Shown here in pieces: positions 8,571 to 16,208 of a DNA stretch of 64,000 nt. This DNA is from Gluconacetobacter liquefaciens (GTDB lineage Bacteria > Pseudomonadota > Alphaproteobacteria > Acetobacterales > Acetobacteraceae): positions 186,001 through 250,000 of the forward strand of contig NZ_QQAW01000002.1 of NCBI RefSeq assembly GCF_003350405.1. The letters are read 5' to 3'. The position numbers and the translations under genes were made by a program. The notes beneath the pieces are model-generated. The model was not told where the DNA came from and made no database searches. It worked only from the letters and a program-made list of their open reading frames with translations. Within the stretch, counting starts at the first letter, position 1. The number at the start of each line of letters is the position of its first letter.

Positions 8571-9011
8571 ATGAAATACCTCTCGCTCCTACCGCTGGCT
8601 GCCCTGCTCGCCCTGACGGCGTGTGAGGTTCCCTCTCCCGAGCAGCGGAAGCTGCTCAACTCGATGGTTGGCCGGGGTGAGGTGGACGTGATCCGCACCT
8701 TCGGCGTGCCCACGCGCTCGTATGAGGCCCAGGGTCATAATTTCCTGGCCTATATCGACAGCGAGACCAACTACTCGCCCGGTGCCGGCGGCTGGGGCTG
8801 GGGTTGGGGGGGTGGTCCCGGCTGGGGCGGCGGCTGGGGTGGTTGGGGCGGTGGCTGGGGAGGCGGCTGGGGTGGTGGCTGGGGCGGCCCCGGTTGGGGC
8901 GGCGGCTGGGGTGGCATGGGCGGCACCGTCTACACCAGCACCTGCCAGACGACGTTCGAGATTATCGCCGGCCGCGTATCGGGCTGGACGATGCGCGGGG
9001 ATGGATGCTGA
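8571..9011 (+). CDS. Small outer-membrane-type lipoprotein with Gly/Trp-rich repeat insert
   Basis: 146 residues. The N-terminus ends in a lipobox, 'LTAC', with Cys18 as the lipidation site. Residues ~19-65 ('MVGRGEVDVIRTFGVPTRSYEAQGHNFLAYID', in part) look like the start of a small BamE/SmpA-like fold in which a 'G..ext.v...fG.Pt' pattern is common. Residues ~67-118 are a low-complexity insert of GGW and WGGG units, coded by near-repeated GGCTGGGGT-type DNA. The tail ('TCQTTFEIIAGRVSGWTMRGDGC') resumes an ordered sequence with two cysteines. Possible envelope anchor; function unknown. Followed 62 bp later by another lipoprotein gene. Confidence 0.7.
   Translation: MKYLSLLPLAALLALTACEVPSPEQRKLLNSMVGRGEVDVIRTFGVPTRSYEAQGHNFLAYIDSETNYSPGAGGWGWGWGGGPGWGGGWGGWGGGWGGGWGGGWGGPGWGGGWGGMGGTVYTSTCQTTFEIIAGRVSGWTMRGDGC
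8788..8922 (+). repeat. Short tandem-like GGCTGGGG/GGTGG coding repeat
   Basis: Inside the lipoprotein gene the DNA is made of degenerate 6-9-bp units with almost no A and few C, alternating GGC/GGT glycine codons with TGG. It encodes the Gly/Trp-rich insert. Such repeats are prone to slippage, so copy number may vary between strains. Confidence 0.8.
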
Positions 9012-9073
9012 TCGCCGCCCGCTGAGGCGGCATGACGACGGGGTGGCGCTGGTTCGCCCCGCGAGGGGGTGGA

Positions 9074-9739
9074 ATGCGTGTGCCGCGCGGTGTGATGGCC
9101 TGCCTAATGGCGTGTTCGGTCGTGGCGTGTGCGCCTGCCTCGCGGCAGGACGCCTTTCTGGTGCGCGGCGACAGCCGGGCGGCGGCCATTCCCACTCTTT
9201 CGGTCGAACATAGCTACACGCCGGCGCTGGATCATGGGCGGCCAGACAGTCAGGTGGCCTATGGTGCGCCTGACACGCCGGTCTATCGCGATCGGCCGCT
9301 GAACGAGAGCCTGCGCGGCAGTATCGAACTGGCTGATTACACGCGGGCTCTGGATCTCACCGGGATGATGGCGCCATTGCGTGAGGCCGGGCCGTTTACC
9401 GTGTTTGCCGTGCCCAACCTGCCGATGGAGCAGTTCGCGCATGCGTCCGCGCCCTCGGGCGGGATACCGGCCCCGGCGGTGCTGCGGCAGGCGCTTGCCT
9501 ACAGCATCGTGCGCGGTGCGTATCCGGCGGAGCGACTGCGCCAACTGCTCGCCATGGCGCCCGGCAACCGGGTCAGCCTGCCGACGCTTGCCGGCGGGAC
9601 GGTGTTGGTCGGGCGCGATGCGGCGGGCCGGCTGGTGTTGTCGGACGGGGCCGGGCAGGTAGCGCCGATCTGGATTGACGGCATGCCGCAATCCAATGGC
9701 GTGCTGTATCTGACCAGTTCGCTGCTGGCGCCTGCCTGA
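9074..9739 (+). CDS. Fasciclin-domain lipoprotein
   Basis: 221 residues from the ATG at 9074, preceded by a GAGGGGG stretch; the frame extends upstream to 9032, but the later start puts a clean lipoprotein signal in place (lipobox 'VVAC', Cys19). The body carries a FAS1-like domain: 'LADYTRALDLTGMMAPLREAGPFTVFAVPN' (in part) matches the conserved H1 region of fasciclin repeats, and 'PIWIDGMPQSNGVLYLTSSLL' matches the H2 region ('...ADI.ASNGVIHVID.VL'). Fasciclin proteins are adhesive surface proteins. It follows the Gly/Trp-rich lipoprotein on the same strand; the two may be co-transcribed. Confidence 0.7.
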   Translation: MRVPRGVMACLMACSVVACAPASRQDAFLVRGDSRAAAIPTLSVEHSYTPALDHGRPDSQVAYGAPDTPVYRDRPLNESLRGSIELADYTRALDLTGMMAPLREAGPFTVFAVPNLPMEQFAHASAPSGGIPAPAVLRQALAYSIVRGAYPAERLRQLLAMAPGNRVSLPTLAGGTVLVGRDAAGRLVLSDGAGQVAPIWIDGMPQSNGVLYLTSSLLAPA

Positions 9740-9774
9740 GCGCCATCGGCACGTGTTCTGCCCTCTGCCGGCTT

Positions 9775-10401
9775 TCAGGCGGCATCTATCGCCGCGTTCA
9801 TGGCACGCACGCCGGCCGCGGGCCCTTCGGGATGCGACCAGACGGCGCTGATCACCGCCAGGAAATCGGCACCGGCCCGTACCAGGGGCGCGCAGTTATC
9901 GGCCGTGATGCCGCCGATGGCCACGACCGGCAGTTCCATCATCGCGCTCCACCATGTCAGCAGTTCCACGGGAGCGCGGATGTCGGTTTCCTTGGAGACC
10001 GAGGGGAAGAATGCGCCGAACGCCACGTAATCCGCCCCGGCTTCGCCCGCGCGCATCGCCAGGTCGCGGCTGTCGTAGCAGGACACGCCCAGTTGCAATT
10101 GGTCGCCCAGCAGGGTGCGGGCGGCGGCGGCATCCATGTCTTCGCCGCCGACATGCGCGCCGTCGCAGCCGCTGCGACGGGCCAGGTCGGGTCGGTCGTT
10201 CAGGATGAAGGCGACGTCGCGTTCCTGTGCCACCGGGCGCAGGATGTCGATCGCGCGCAGGATCGTATCGTCGGGTACGTCCTTCAGGCGCAACTGCACG
10301 GCGGCGACCGGGCCGGCATCAAGGGCGCGTGCCAGATCCGGCGCGAACGCGACCGGGTCGAGGGCCGGGGGAGTGACGAGATAAAGCTGGCAATCATACA
10401 T
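9775..10401 (-). CDS. thiE: Thiamine phosphate synthase
   Basis: 208 residues from the ATG at 10401. A TIM-barrel enzyme that joins HMP-pyrophosphate and thiazole phosphate to make thiamine monophosphate. Visible motifs are 'QLRLKD', '[10 protein letters not shown]', 'GAHVGGEDM', '[13 protein letters not shown]' and the phosphate-binding 'AIGGITADN'. The open frame extends 91 codons further upstream, but that part does not resemble the family and crosses a region with no conserved sequence, so I reject it. No TPP riboswitch was seen in the 44 bp upstream. A small uncharacterised gene lies upstream on the same strand. Confidence 0.93.
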   Translation of the reverse strand: MYDCQLYLVTPPALDPVAFAPDLARALDAGPVAAVQLRLKDVPDDTILRAIDILRPVAQERDVAFILNDRPDLARRSGCDGAHVGGEDMDAAAARTLLGDQLQLGVSCYDSRDLAMRAGEAGADYVAFGAFFPSVSKETDIRAPVELLTWWSAMMELPVVAIGGITADNCAPLVRAGADFLAVISAVWSHPEGPAAGVRAMNAAIDAA

Positions 10402-10445
10402 CGTCCCACGATCATACGGTGCCGCGCGGCGTGATGACAGGGGGA

Positions 10446-10883
10446 TCAGGGACGTATCGGCGGGTGATCGGTGTCGAAAAGACAGGCACGCAACCGTTCG
10501 GGTGACGGGGCGGGCCCGACCACGCAATGGGGCGGCCGGTGGTGCAGGCAGGTCGCATCCAGCGATCGGGCCAGCAGATTGATCGTATCCGCCTGGCGCC
10601 CGGTGCCGTGCAGCACGATATGGCGCAGGCCCAGCCCCAGTGCTTCTGCGGCGCGGCCGGCAGCCGTGCCGCAATCGAGGAAGGCGGGAAAAGTGAAGCC
10701 GGTTTCAGCCAGCAGCGCGTGCCACCAGGCGGGGCCCATGAAACAGCCTGCATCGGCCGGCGACAGAAGGACGCAGCCCGGTGTGTGGGGCGTTTCGTGT
10801 GTGCGCAGCACGGCCAGAACAGCGCGGATCTCCACCGCCGAGGCGACGACGAAGACGCGCGGTGGGGGCGGGGGGTGGATCAT
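10446..10883 (-). CDS. Uncharacterised 145-residue protein upstream of thiE
   Basis: I do not recognise this family. The protein starts with a Pro run ('MIHPPPPPR') followed by an alternating hydrophobic stretch ('[17 protein letters not shown]'), has '[26 protein letters not shown]' (in part), which looks like a Rossmann-type beta-alpha unit, and ends with 'LRACLF'. The three cysteines are scattered. It lies 44 bp upstream of thiE on the same strand and is probably co-transcribed with it. A competing plus-strand frame covers the same bases, but this one has the more protein-like composition and an operon position. Confidence 0.5.
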   Translation of the reverse strand: MIHPPPPPRVFVVASAVEIRAVLAVLRTHETPHTPGCVLLSPADAGCFMGPAWWHALLAETGFTFPAFLDCGTAAGRAAEALGLGLRHIVLHGTGRQADTINLLARSLDATCLHHRPPHCVVGPAPSPERLRACLFDTDHPPIRP

Positions 10884-11033
10884 TGCTTGACGTTGAACCG
10901 CGTGCGGGCGATCAGTTCAAGAGTGAGTGTCTGTCCGGAAAAGTGGATTGGCATGCGGACCATGCGGGTTATGCATGGCGGAACGCTGCCGATATGCAGA
11001 TCTGGACGGGGATTGAGACGTCGAGTGACGGGA

Positions 11034-11273
11034 ATGACGACCTTGGGGCATGTTGAAGGATCGGACAGCCCGGCTGCCTGGGGAACGAGTGATCCCGCAG
11101 ACCGGCTGGAGCAGGCATTGAACCGTATCGCCTTTGCTCTGGATCGTCGCCACGAGGCGGTGGCTGCGGCGCCTGATCTCCAGACGCTGGCAGCCAATAT
11201 CGATGCGTTGATCGCGCGGGTTCGCGACGTGCTGGGCCCGGACGAGGATATCGACGCGATGGGGGAGGGCTGA
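11034..11273 (+). CDS. Small coiled-coil protein upstream of zapA (ZauP/DUF4164-like position)
   Basis: 79 residues from the ATG at 11034 (upstream GACGGGA), ending 3 bp before zapA. Residues ~20-70 ('DRLEQALNRIAFALDRRHEAV', 'LAANIDALIARVRDVLG') are amphipathic helices predicted to form coiled coils. In several alphaproteobacteria a small coiled-coil gene sits directly upstream of zapA and its product (ZauP in Caulobacter) helps ZapA focus the FtsZ ring. I infer a similar job from position and composition; sequence similarity was not tested. The frame is open further upstream, but only this portion has a fitting start and length. Confidence 0.7.
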   Translation: MTTLGHVEGSDSPAAWGTSDPADRLEQALNRIAFALDRRHEAVAAAPDLQTLAANIDALIARVRDVLGPDEDIDAMGEG

Positions 11274-11276
11274 GCC

Positions 11277-11618
11277 ATGGCGCAGGTTACGGTCCGAATC
11301 AACGGCTATGCCTATGTCGTCGGCTGCAAGGACGGTCAGGAGCGGCATCTTCAGGCCATGGCGCTGGAGGTCGAGCGCCGGATCGAGCATATCCGCGCCA
11401 TCGGCGGCCAGAGCGGCGAGGCCCGGATCCTGGCGCTCGCGGCCTTGCTGATGGCCGACGAGATCCATGATCTGTCGGTCGAGAAGATGCCGGCGGATAC
11501 CGCGCGCCAACTGGCCGAGGGCCGGCAGGCGCGGGTGGAGAACGACCGCAGGCGCGAACAGCTTGCCCTGCTGGTCGAACGTGCCGAGAGCATTGCGGCG
11601 ACGCTCGAACATCCCTAG
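11277..11618 (+). CDS. zapA: Cell division protein ZapA
   Basis: 113 residues. The N-terminal globular domain starts 'MAQVTVRINGYAYVVGCKDGQERHL' (in part), the hallmark of ZapA, followed by 'ALEVERRIEHIR' and a C-terminal helix rich in Arg/Glu that dimerises. ZapA cross-links FtsZ filaments at midcell. The ribosome site (GGGAGGG) lies inside the end of the upstream small gene, so the two are probably translationally linked. It is followed directly by 6S RNA and the ygfA gene, an order also found in E. coli and many other Proteobacteria. Confidence 0.93.
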   Translation: MAQVTVRINGYAYVVGCKDGQERHLQAMALEVERRIEHIRAIGGQSGEARILALAALLMADEIHDLSVEKMPADTARQLAEGRQARVENDRRREQLALLVERAESIAATLEHP

Positions 11619-11627
11619 ATATGACGA

Positions 11628-11783
11628 GCGGGGCTGCCGGGTTCGTCAGGCAACTCAACCCCTGGGCCGATAAGCACTTCCTTAGGGAGCTGGCTCTGGC
11701 GTGATCCTGGTCATGTTATCTGGCGCCCACCTGCGTGAGCAGGTCCGGGAGGGCTGAAAGACCAACGGCCATGGTGGCTCCGC
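11628..11783 (+). ncRNA. ssrS: 6S RNA (RNA polymerase-binding regulator)
   Basis: The region between zapA and ygfA holds the expected 6S RNA. It contains CCCCTGGGCCGATAA (about 11657-11671), nearly identical to the 5' central-bubble strand of E. coli 6S RNA, and on the other side CGTGAGCAGGTCCGGGAGGG followed by CTGAAAGACC, which matches the 3' strand. A closing stem can form between 11628-11638 (GCGGGGCTGCC) and 11773-11783 (GGTGGCTCCGC), all pairs Watson-Crick or G-U. 6S RNA mimics an open promoter and sequesters housekeeping RNA polymerase in slow growth. Exact ends are estimates. The 3' stem arm runs into the ygfA coding start. Confidence 0.9.
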
Positions 11784-12367
11784 ACAGTCCTATTTCCGAT
11801 CTTCCCCCCTCTGATCCGCCCGCGCTGGTGGCGGCGAAAGCCGAGCTGCGCCGGCATTTGCGTGGTGTTCGCATGGCGGCGCCGGAGGCCGGTGCCGCGT
11901 TGTGCCGCCGGATGCGGGAGCATGTCCGCGCCGTGCTGACGCCGGGGAGGTGTGTCGCCGCCGTCTGGCCGTTGCCTGGCGAGGTGGATCTGCGCGGCCT
12001 GTGCGCCAGCCTGCATGGGGATGGTTACGGCGTGCTGCTGCCCCGGACGCCGCCGCGCGGACAGCCCCTGAGCTTCCATCGCTGGAGCCCGGAGGCGACG
12101 ATGTGCTCCGGTCGTTTTGGTACGGTGCATCCTGATGGTGAGGTCGCGCGGCCGGATCTGGTGTTCGTTCCGCTGCTGGGTTTTGACAGGCGGGGGTTCC
12201 GGCTGGGATATGGGGGCGGGTATTACGACCGCACGCTGGCGGAACTGCCTGGCGTGCCGGCGGTGGGCTTTGGCCTGTCGGCGCAGGAAGTGCCGGCGGT
12301 GCCTGTGGGGCCGTATGATGTTCCGTTGCCGGTGATCGTGACGGAACGGGACGTGATTCGGGTGTGA
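11771..12367 (+). CDS. ygfA: 5-Formyltetrahydrofolate cyclo-ligase
   Basis: 198 residues from the ATG at 11771. It carries the ATP/substrate motif 'GYGGGYYDRTLAEL' and 'LVFVPLLGFDRRGFRLG', diagnostic for the family, which makes 5,10-methenyl-THF from 5-formyl-THF in an ATP-dependent step. The gene follows 6S RNA as in most Proteobacteria. The start lies inside the predicted 6S closing stem; a GTG at 11828, just before the conserved 'AAKAELRRHLR', is an alternative that would avoid the overlap but has no visible ribosome site. The 3' end is followed by repeat copy A. Confidence 0.9.
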   Translation: MVAPHSPISDLPPSDPPALVAAKAELRRHLRGVRMAAPEAGAALCRRMREHVRAVLTPGRCVAAVWPLPGEVDLRGLCASLHGDGYGVLLPRTPPRGQPLSFHRWSPEATMCSGRFGTVHPDGEVARPDLVFVPLLGFDRRGFRLGYGGGYYDRTLAELPGVPAVGFGLSAQEVPAVPVGPYDVPLPVIVTERDVIRV

Positions 12368-12376
12368 GGGATTTCT

Positions 12377-12503
12377 GTTCTTTTTTGGAAAAAGAACCAA
12401 AAAACTTTTGATCTGTTCGGGAGCCTTTTGCGTGCGACTTGCGATTGTCCAAAACGGATAAAAGTCTTTTTGCTTCGTTTTCTTCAGAAAAAGAAGGAGA
12501 GAC
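12377..12503 (+). repeat. Dispersed A/T-tract intergenic repeat, copy A
   Basis: Begins 10 bp after the ygfA stop with a palindrome (arms GTTCTTTTT and AAAAAGAAC, 12377-12397), then CAAAAAACTTTTGATC, a short GC-richer middle with CAAAACGGATAAAAG, and ends CTTTTTGCTTC plus an AGAAAAAGAAG stretch. Two further copies occur at 21144 and 30440, all in the same orientation just 3' of a plus-strand gene. The end is approximate. It may act as a transcript 3' end or mRNA-stabilising element (inference). Confidence 0.85.
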
Positions 12504-12530
12504 GGCACAAAGAGAAAGAAGGAAAGACGG

Positions 12531-13346
12531 GTGCGGATCTTGTTTCTGGGCGATATTGTCGGCCGCACGGGGCGCGAAGCGGTAACAGAGGTGGTGCCCA
12601 ATCTACGGCGGGATCTGCGCCTGGATCTGGTGGTGGTGAACGGTGAGAATGCCAGCCATGGGTTCGGTCTTTCACTGGCCATTGCCCGCGATCTGTTTGC
12701 GGCCGGCGTCGATGTCGTGACGCTGGGGAACCATGCGTGGGATCGCAAGGACCTTGTTGGCCAGATCGATGCGGAGCCGCGCATTATTCGCCCGGCCAAT
12801 TATCCGCCCGGTACGCCGGGGCAGGGCAGCGTGGTGGTGGAACTGGTGGATGGACGCAAGGCGTTGGTGATCAACGTCATGGGGCGTCAGTTCATGGAGG
12901 CGCTGGACGATCCGTTCCGTGCTGTGACCGACATCATGGCGCGGCACCGCCTAGGGGTGACGGTGCATGCGGTGGTGGTGGATATCCACGCCGAGGCATC
13001 GAGCGAGAAATGGGCGATGGGGCATGTGCTGGATGGCCGGGCTTCGCTGGTGGTGGGCACGCATACCCATACGCCTACGGCCGATCATCGCATTCTGCCT
13101 GCCGGCACGGCCTATCAGACCGATGCGGGCATGTGCGGCGATTATGACAGCGTGATCGGCATGGGCAAGGATGCGGCGATCGCGCGCTTTCTGCGGCGGA
13201 TGCCCGGCGAGCGGTTGCAGCCGGCTGAAGGGGTGGCGACGGTGGCGGGCATGATGGTGGAAACCGATGATGCTACCGGGTTGGCTCGTCGGATGGCACC
13301 GTTGCGGATTGGTGGGTTGCTGGCGCCGACGATGCCGGATTTCTGA
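12531..13346 (+). CDS. YmdB-family (TIGR00282) metallophosphoesterase
   Basis: 271 residues; the start is GTG at 12531 with AGAAGGA upstream. It carries the metal-ligand set of the YmdB family: 'LFLGDIVG' at the N-terminus, 'VVVNGENASHG', 'VVTLGNHAWDRKD', 'VDIHAEASSEK' and 'VVGTHTHTPTADHRILP'. In Bacillus this family hydrolyses cyclic nucleotides and affects biofilm and RNA turnover; its role in alphaproteobacteria is not settled. It lies downstream of ygfA and repeat copy A. A strong hairpin follows its stop. Confidence 0.9.
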   Translation: MRILFLGDIVGRTGREAVTEVVPNLRRDLRLDLVVVNGENASHGFGLSLAIARDLFAAGVDVVTLGNHAWDRKDLVGQIDAEPRIIRPANYPPGTPGQGSVVVELVDGRKALVINVMGRQFMEALDDPFRAVTDIMARHRLGVTVHAVVVDIHAEASSEKWAMGHVLDGRASLVVGTHTHTPTADHRILPAGTAYQTDAGMCGDYDSVIGMGKDAAIARFLRRMPGERLQPAEGVATVAGMMVETDDATGLARRMAPLRIGGLLAPTMPDF

Positions 13347-13355
13347 ATTGCAGGC

Positions 13356-13389
13356 GGAAAAGGGCACGGATGATCGGTGCCCATTTTCC
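13356..13389 (+). terminator. Hairpin after the YmdB-family gene, possible terminator
   Basis: Arms GGAAAAGGGCAC (13356-13367) and GTGCCC-A-TTTTCC (13377-13389) pair over 12 bp with one bulged A and a 9-nt loop. It starts 10 bp after the stop codon. There is no T-run after the stem, so termination may be Rho-assisted or the hairpin may serve mRNA stability. Confidence 0.55.
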
Positions 13390-13493
13390 GTGGTGTGGTA
13401 AGTCGGACTACATGACCGCTTGGTTGAATTCTACCCGGCCCGCTTTTGGAGAAAAGAGATAGAAGGCGGACTTCAAAAAGCGGAGCGACAACT

Positions 13494-14027
13494 GTGAGAA
13501 AAGCTTTTATTACAGATAGCCGGCGCACGCTGATCATCGGAAACGCTGGTTCTGGTAAGTCGTGGCTTGCTAAACAGCTTGCCGTGCTCACATCAGCAGA
13601 TCATATTGAACTCGACGAACTGCATTGGGAGCCGGGTGGATTTAATAAACGTCGCGCCCGAGATGATGCGATAAGCGGAGTTCGCATTGCTGCCAGAAAA
13701 GACACTTGGATTATAGAAGGCGTTTTCGGTTGGTTAGCGAAAGAGGCAGTTTCAGAGGCAACACTTCTCCTATGGCTCGTAATCCCGGAGGATGAATGCG
13801 TTGCCAATCTCAGAGATCGAAAAATTAAGAGCGGCGAGGATGATGCTTCCGGAACTGCTTTAATCGACTGGTGTAGGCAATATCGGCTGAGAACAAACGC
13901 GAATTCGTATTTAGGCCATGAGGCCATTTATCAAGGATTCGGTAGTCAAAAGAAATTAATTCAGAGTCGGGGGGACATGGGGAACCTCATATTGTCTTTT
14001 GAAAAGGCAATATTGCGCTCGGAATGA
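13494..14027 (+). CDS. P-loop NTPase / adenylate-kinase-like (FlaR-type topology modulation family)
   Basis: 177 residues from a GTG at 13494 with GGAG upstream; the frame also opens from a TTG at 13446. It has a Walker A motif 'IIGNAGSGKSWLAKQL', then 'IELDELHWEPGGFNKR' and 'TWIIEGVFGWLAKEAV', a pattern seen in small nucleoside-kinase-like ATPases annotated as topology modulation or AAA family proteins. Its codon use and base composition (GC near 47% in sampled lines) are unlike the GC-rich genes either side, which suggests transfer. Substrate unknown. Confidence 0.7.
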   Translation: MRKAFITDSRRTLIIGNAGSGKSWLAKQLAVLTSADHIELDELHWEPGGFNKRRARDDAISGVRIAARKDTWIIEGVFGWLAKEAVSEATLLLWLVIPEDECVANLRDRKIKSGEDDASGTALIDWCRQYRLRTNANSYLGHEAIYQGFGSQKKLIQSRGDMGNLILSFEKAILRSE

Positions 14028-14188
14028 CTGATTGGAAGGCGAAATATTTCCAGTTTTTCTACCTTTTTTAACGGTCAATCAATGTTTGGGTCGTTGATAC
14101 AGAAAACCTGAGAGTTTGTGGCGCGGACGATCTACCGAACACTGATAATGTCCTTTATCAGGGGTATAAAGGGCCTTAAGGTCGCTCG

Positions 14189-14629
14189 ATGAATAAAGCT
14201 TTTTCATCTTGCTTATCAGGAAGTGTCGACCAGCTTCTCGCTGGCGGCTTTGTGCACATCGGAGTGTGGCAGGCCGGTCAGAGTGGGTTGATAGCATTCC
14301 TGGGGATTAAGCCTGTTCCACGCAGGCCGGGCGTTTACGCGTATGCTGTCGGACATGAAGTTCTTTATGTCGGTTCGGCGCAGCGTGGTCTGCACAGGCG
14401 GTTTCGGCATTATGAAAATTCAAAAAACCTGCGAACAGCCAGTCGTATCCGCGAGGCGCTTCTGGAAAGACTCTCGCACGGCACAGTCGTCGATGTTTAT
14501 GTGATTGTACCTGAGGATCACCTCACGCTGAATGACATATTGCCCGTAGATCCTGTCGCCGGTTTAGAAGAAGGGCTGATCCGGGCACTCAAGCCGAAGT
14601 GGAACCTTCGTGGAAGCGGAGCCGGATAA
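14189..14629 (+). CDS. GIY-YIG nuclease-family protein
   Basis: 146 residues. The fold's two signature motifs are present: 'PGVYAYAVGHEVLYVGSA' (GVY and YVG), followed by 'LHRRFRHY' with the Arg usually required for catalysis, and a C-terminal Glu region ('GLEEGLIRALKPKWNLRG', with the E and N of the family). The role may be a stand-alone endonuclease or a restriction/homing remnant; no partner methylase is present. Base composition is intermediate, and the gene sits in the same AT-richer islet as the NTPase, with an inverted repeat (14663-14701) on its right edge. Confidence 0.75.
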   Translation: MNKAFSSCLSGSVDQLLAGGFVHIGVWQAGQSGLIAFLGIKPVPRRPGVYAYAVGHEVLYVGSAQRGLHRRFRHYENSKNLRTASRIREALLERLSHGTVVDVYVIVPEDHLTLNDILPVDPVAGLEEGLIRALKPKWNLRGSGAG

Positions 14630-14662
14630 CGTTGGTGTACCGCTCCGGGATTCACGGAGACT

Positions 14663-14701
14663 CTTCCTCGCACGCCATGAGTCACGTCCGCTTCGAGGAA
14701 G
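14663..14701. repeat. Inverted repeat at the edge of the AT-richer islet
   Basis: Perfect 8-bp arms CTTCCTCG (14663-14670) and CGAGGAAG (14694-14701), 23-bp spacer. It lies between the GIY-YIG gene and the convergent MFS gene. No T-run follows, so a terminator is uncertain; it could be a recombination remnant. Confidence 0.4.
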
Positions 14702-14768
14702 CATAAGGCTGCGCTCAGCCGTCTCAAATGAGGTGGAAGCCGATCTTTTTCCAAACGATTGGCGCTCC

Positions 14769-16073
14769 TTATTGAATAGGGTGGTAGCGGCCGTATAGAC
14801 GGGCGTTGAGCAGGATCAGGGTCAGGACGACGAGGGTGGCGGTGCCGACCGTCAGTATCATGGCGGGGGCGAGGCCGGTGCCGAACCAGGAGGCGAGGCC
14901 GGTTTGCAGGAGGGCGTTGCTGGCGGCGATCAGGTTGCCGCACTGGTAGGCAAGGCCGGGGAAGGTGGCGCGAACCGAGGCGGGGGAGAGTTCGCTGAGA
15001 TAGGCCGGGACGACGCCCCAGGCGCCCTGGATGCAGAACTGGACGCAGACGGCCCCGAAGGCGAGCCAGAAGGGGGAGTGGGACAAGGCCCACAAGGGCA
15101 GGCAGGGCAGGGTGAGGAGGGCGGCCAGGGCGATGCTGTATTGACGGCTGATCTTCTGCGACAGCACGCCGAAGAACAGGCCGCCAGCGATGGCGGCGAT
15201 GTTGTAGAGCACCACGATCAGCGTGATGGACGGGTGGGACAGGTGGCGTTCCAGACCGAGGAAAACCTTGGGGTAGAGATCCTGCGAACCGTGGCTCATG
15301 AAATTGAAGGCAGCCATCAGGGTGATTGCGAAGACGCACAAGGCCGCATTGTTGCGGATGATGAACCATAGGCCTGGGGCTTTGGTGGTGCCGGCGCTGG
15401 TGCCCGTGCTCTGGTCGTGCTGGTGGCTCAGCCATTCGGGGCTTTCGGGGACGCGCAGCCAGATATAGACCGCCGCCAGCAAGGCGCTGCCGCCGAGGAT
15501 GAACAGGCCGCGCCAGCCGATGAAGGGCAGCAGCAGGAAGACCAGCGACGCCAGCAGGTAGCCGCCGGGGTAGCCAGCCTGGAGGAGGCCCGAGGCGGTG
15601 CCGCGCCATGAGGGGGGAATGCTCTCCATGATCAGCGATGTGCCCACGCCCCATTCTCCGCCCAGCGCAATGCCGAAAAGGGTGCGCAGCAGCAGGAAGA
15701 CGGCGAGGTTGGGGGCGAAGGCGGACAAGATCTCGATCGCGGAATAAACGACGATGGTGGTGATCATGACCGGCTTGCGCCCGTACCGATCCGCCGCGTG
15801 GCCGCACAGGAAGGCGCCGATCGGGCGCGTGAGGAGCGTGAGCGTGGGCGCCAGCAGGAGGCTTTGCAGGGAGACGTGGAAACTGCGGGCGACATCGTCG
15901 AGCGTGAACAGCACGATGAAGAAATCGCAGGCATCCAGCAGCCAGGCTAGCAGCGAAGCCAGGACGACATGCCGGGCCGTTGCCACGTCGTAGGTCCGGG
16001 ACTGTTCCGTTATCGTCGCTGGTGTCGCCCGTGTCGCTGGTGCGGCGGCCATGTCATTCATGCCTGTTTCCAT
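14769..16073 (-). CDS. MFS carboxylate/sugar-acid:H+ symporter (SHS/JEN-like)
   Basis: 434 residues with 12 predicted membrane helices. Helix 1 ends 'WLLDACDFFIVLF', loop 2-3 has the MFS signature 'GHAADRYGRKPVM', and helix 4-5 has 'RTLFGIALGGEWGVG', a combination typical of the sialate/lactate (SHS) and aromatic-acid branches. It should import an organic acid with protons. The downstream neighbour on the minus strand in the transcribed direction is the convergent GIY-YIG gene; upstream, 136 bp away, the OprB-like porin reads towards it on the same strand, so porin and carrier may form one uptake unit. Confidence 0.8.
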   Translation of the reverse strand: METGMNDMAAAPATRATPATITEQSRTYDVATARHVVLASLLAWLLDACDFFIVLFTLDDVARSFHVSLQSLLLAPTLTLLTRPIGAFLCGHAADRYGRKPVMITTIVVYSAIEILSAFAPNLAVFLLLRTLFGIALGGEWGVGTSLIMESIPPSWRGTASGLLQAGYPGGYLLASLVFLLLPFIGWRGLFILGGSALLAAVYIWLRVPESPEWLSHQHDQSTGTSAGTTKAPGLWFIIRNNAALCVFAITLMAAFNFMSHGSQDLYPKVFLGLERHLSHPSITLIVVLYNIAAIAGGLFFGVLSQKISRQYSIALAALLTLPCLPLWALSHSPFWLAFGAVCVQFCIQGAWGVVPAYLSELSPASVRATFPGLAYQCGNLIAASNALLQTGLASWFGTGLAPAMILTVGTATLVVLTLILLNARLYGRYHPIQ

Positions 16074-16208
16074 CCCTTGCGCGCTTGTCTGTTCCGGATC
16101 GTTTTGCCCGCCCGTCCGTAGTGAGCACCGGTGGGACCAAGATGCGCTTAATTTTAATTTTACCGGGACCAGCGATCATATTCTGGCGATTGTCCCGGCG
16201 TGGCGGTG

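Noticed and set aside
8788-8922. Minisatellite with separate non-coding role
   Set aside because: The repeat stays in frame within a lipoprotein gene and is explained by the Gly/Trp-rich peptide; no extra function can be supported.
10527-11033. Long 5' extension of the small coiled-coil gene frame upstream of zapA
   Set aside because: Only the last 79 codons have a fitting start and length; the upstream part lies antisense to the 145-residue gene.
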